From Phycisphaerae bacterium (GTDB lineage Bacteria; Planctomycetota; Phycisphaerae; UBA1845), in assembly GCA_029260155.1 (NCBI GenBank), contig JAJDDU010000089.1, forward strand, positions 1 through 6,151: 6,151 nucleotides of DNA, written 5' to 3'. The position numbers were made by a program, and so were the translations under genes. The notes under the pieces were generated by a model that was given only the letters and a program-made list of their open reading frames with translations, was not told where the DNA came from and searched no databases. The number at the start of each line of letters is the position of its first letter. The first letter of the stretch is position 1. Below, in pieces: positions 4,923 to 6,151 of this stretch.

Positions 4923-6151
4923 CTACAGATGCGTCAGATAGTCGCACAGCAACCGCACGCCGAAACCCGTCCCGCCCTTTGGGGCGTACGCTGTGGCCTT
5001 GTCGACCGCCCCCACGGCTGCGATGTCCAGGTGCGCCCACGGAATCTTCGGATCGACGAACTGCTTCAAGAACACAGCCCCCACGCTCGCGTGCCCCTCG
5101 CGCGTGGCTGAGTTCTTCATGTCGCAGTCGTCACCACGAATCAAATCGAAGAACTCGTCGTGCATCGGCAGCGACCACAAACGCTCATGCGTCCGATCGC
5201 CCGAGGCAATCAGCGCATCGCGAAGCGCGTCGTTGTTGCAGAATGCCCCGGCGTACACTTTGCCCAACGCGACCACCACGCCGCCGGTCAGCGTCGCAAT
5301 GTCAATGATGGCCCGTGGCTTGTACTTCTTCTGCGCATAAGTGAGCGCGTCAGCCAACACAAGTCGCCCCTCCGCGTCGGTGCTAATCACTTCAATCGTC
5401 TTGCCCGACATCGACGTGAGAATGTCGTTCGGCCGATACGCATTGCCGTCGATCATGTTCTCCGCCGCCGCGATGATCCCGATCACCGGAACCTTCGGCT
5501 TCAGCGCGGCGATGGCCTGCATCACTCCAAGCACCGCAACGCCACCGCACTTATCGTACTTCATCCCGACGATGCCGCTCTTGTCTTTCAGCGAGTACCC
5601 GCCCGTATCAAACGTGATGGCCTTGCCCACAAGGACAATCGGCTTGACGCCCTGCTTCGCGCCGTGCTCCAGCACGATCAGCCGAGGCGGCGTCGCGCTC
5701 GCCTGCCCCACAGCCAGCATCGCCCCCATCTTCAATCGTTCGAGTTGACGCTCATCGAGAACCGTACACTTCAGTCCAGCCGACTTCGCCATCGCCCGCG
5801 CCCGCGCAGCCAGAGTCACCGGGTTGATGATGTTGGCCGGCTCGTGGGCGAGTGTTCGCGCATCGTTGGTCGCCTCAGCCACCACGTGCGCTCGCTGCAC
5901 CACCGCCTTCAACTTCCCTGGACCACCATCGAACGCCAGCGCGACGCGCGTGTTCAGAGCCTTCTCTTTGTCCGATCGATAACCGTCAAACCGAAAGGCC
6001 CCCAACTCCAACCCCTCGCAAAACGCGTGGACACCGTCCACCCCCACGGCATCGACCACGTCCGTCATCTCGATAGCGGTCGACCGCAGTTTCTTAGCAG
6101 CGATAGAGCGGGCCAACGAAACCCCCACGCGACGCCACCGGTCACCAAAGC
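4923..6151 (-). CDS. pepA: Leucyl aminopeptidase, peptidase family M17 (5' end outside window)
   Basis: A cytosolic two-metal exopeptidase that removes N-terminal residues such as leucine from peptides. The frame runs off the right edge: the codons before the first GTG (6128) read GDRWRR, which belongs to the M17 N-terminal domain, so the gene starts outside. About 409 residues are visible; the family has about 500. Counting from GTG 6128, the catalytic domain shows VGKAITFDTGGYSLK (167-181; Lys169, Asp174, Lys181), MKYDKCGG (189-196; Asp192) and STDAEGRLVLADAL (249-262; Asp251, Glu253, Arg255). Later come IATLTGG (277-283) and a closing PKGGTGFGVRLL. All expected metal ligands and the catalytic Lys and Arg are present. 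Two small departures from the usual motifs are Ser for Asn in NTDAEGRL and DKCGG where many members have DMxGA. It ends at TAG 4925-4923. Some PepA proteins also bind DNA; nothing here shows that. Confidence 0.96.
   Translation of the reverse strand, partial: FGDRWRRVGVSLARSIAAKKLRSTAIEMTDVVDAVGVDGVHAFCEGLELGAFRFDGYRSDKEKALNTRVALAFDGGPGKLKAVVQRAHVVAEATNDARTLAHEPANIINPVTLAARARAMAKSAGLKCTVLDERQLERLKMGAMLAVGQASATPPRLIVLEHGAKQGVKPIVLVGKAITFDTGGYSLKDKSGIVGMKYDKCGGVAVLGVMQAIAALKPKVPVIGIIAAAENMIDGNAYRPNDILTSMSGKTIEVISTDAEGRLVLADALTYAQKKYKPRAIIDIATLTGGVVVALGKVYAGAFCNNDALRDALIASGDRTHERLWSLPMHDEFFDLIRGDDCDMKNSATREGHASVGAVFLKQFVDPKIPWAHLDIAAVGAVDKATAYAPKGGTGFGVRLLCDYLTHL

Noticed and set aside
4155..5308. 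Long + strand frames of 318 and 291 codons across the toxin-antitoxin and pepA region
   Set aside because: They are antisense to genes with clear motifs, are rich in Arg, Pro and Ser, and match no family.
5341..5748. 135-codon + strand frame opposite pepA
   Set aside because: It is the antisense shadow of the pepA catalytic domain, with no ribosome site or recognisable domain.

Overview
The window is about 60% GC and most likely comes from a planctomycete (Planctomycetota), perhaps of the Phycisphaerae type. This is inferred from the secreted 902-residue protein in the middle. It joins a DNRLRE-type beta domain, three GACC-type cysteine repeats, a multicopper oxidase and a C-terminal dockerin-like aspartate-rich pair, a style of mosaic that is common in that phylum. 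No rRNA, tRNA, CRISPR array or insertion sequence was recognised.

Left part (1-735, + strand): the last 54 codons of a probable mutS (mismatch repair ATPase), a 133-base intergenic gap holding a perfect 14-bp palindrome and a 14-bp tandem repeat, and then a small lipoprotein whose exported part is a GspG-type pseudopilin domain.

Middle (736-3923): a 479-base stretch with no convincing intact gene. It holds a hairpin, two twin palindromes and a start-less minus-strand reading frame that looks like a gene remnant. It is followed by the large secreted CotA-like multicopper oxidase on the + strand.

Right part (3924-6151, minus strand): a GC-rich hairpin lies between the convergent genes. Next comes a toxin-antitoxin-like pair, read leftwards with the RelE/ParE-like toxin first and the XRE-type antitoxin second. 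A good sigma70-type promoter and an AT-rich patch with repeated ATGCTAT boxes lie upstream of it. Last is the 3' four fifths of pepA (M17 leucyl aminopeptidase), cut by the right edge of the window.

The genes do not form one pathway: repair, envelope/secretion, copper oxidase, toxin-antitoxin and peptide turnover are neighbours rather than partners. The most distinctive items are the four-part oxidase, the pseudopilin domain carried on a lipoprotein signal, and the toxin-antitoxin module with its overlapping reading frames and operator-like repeats.
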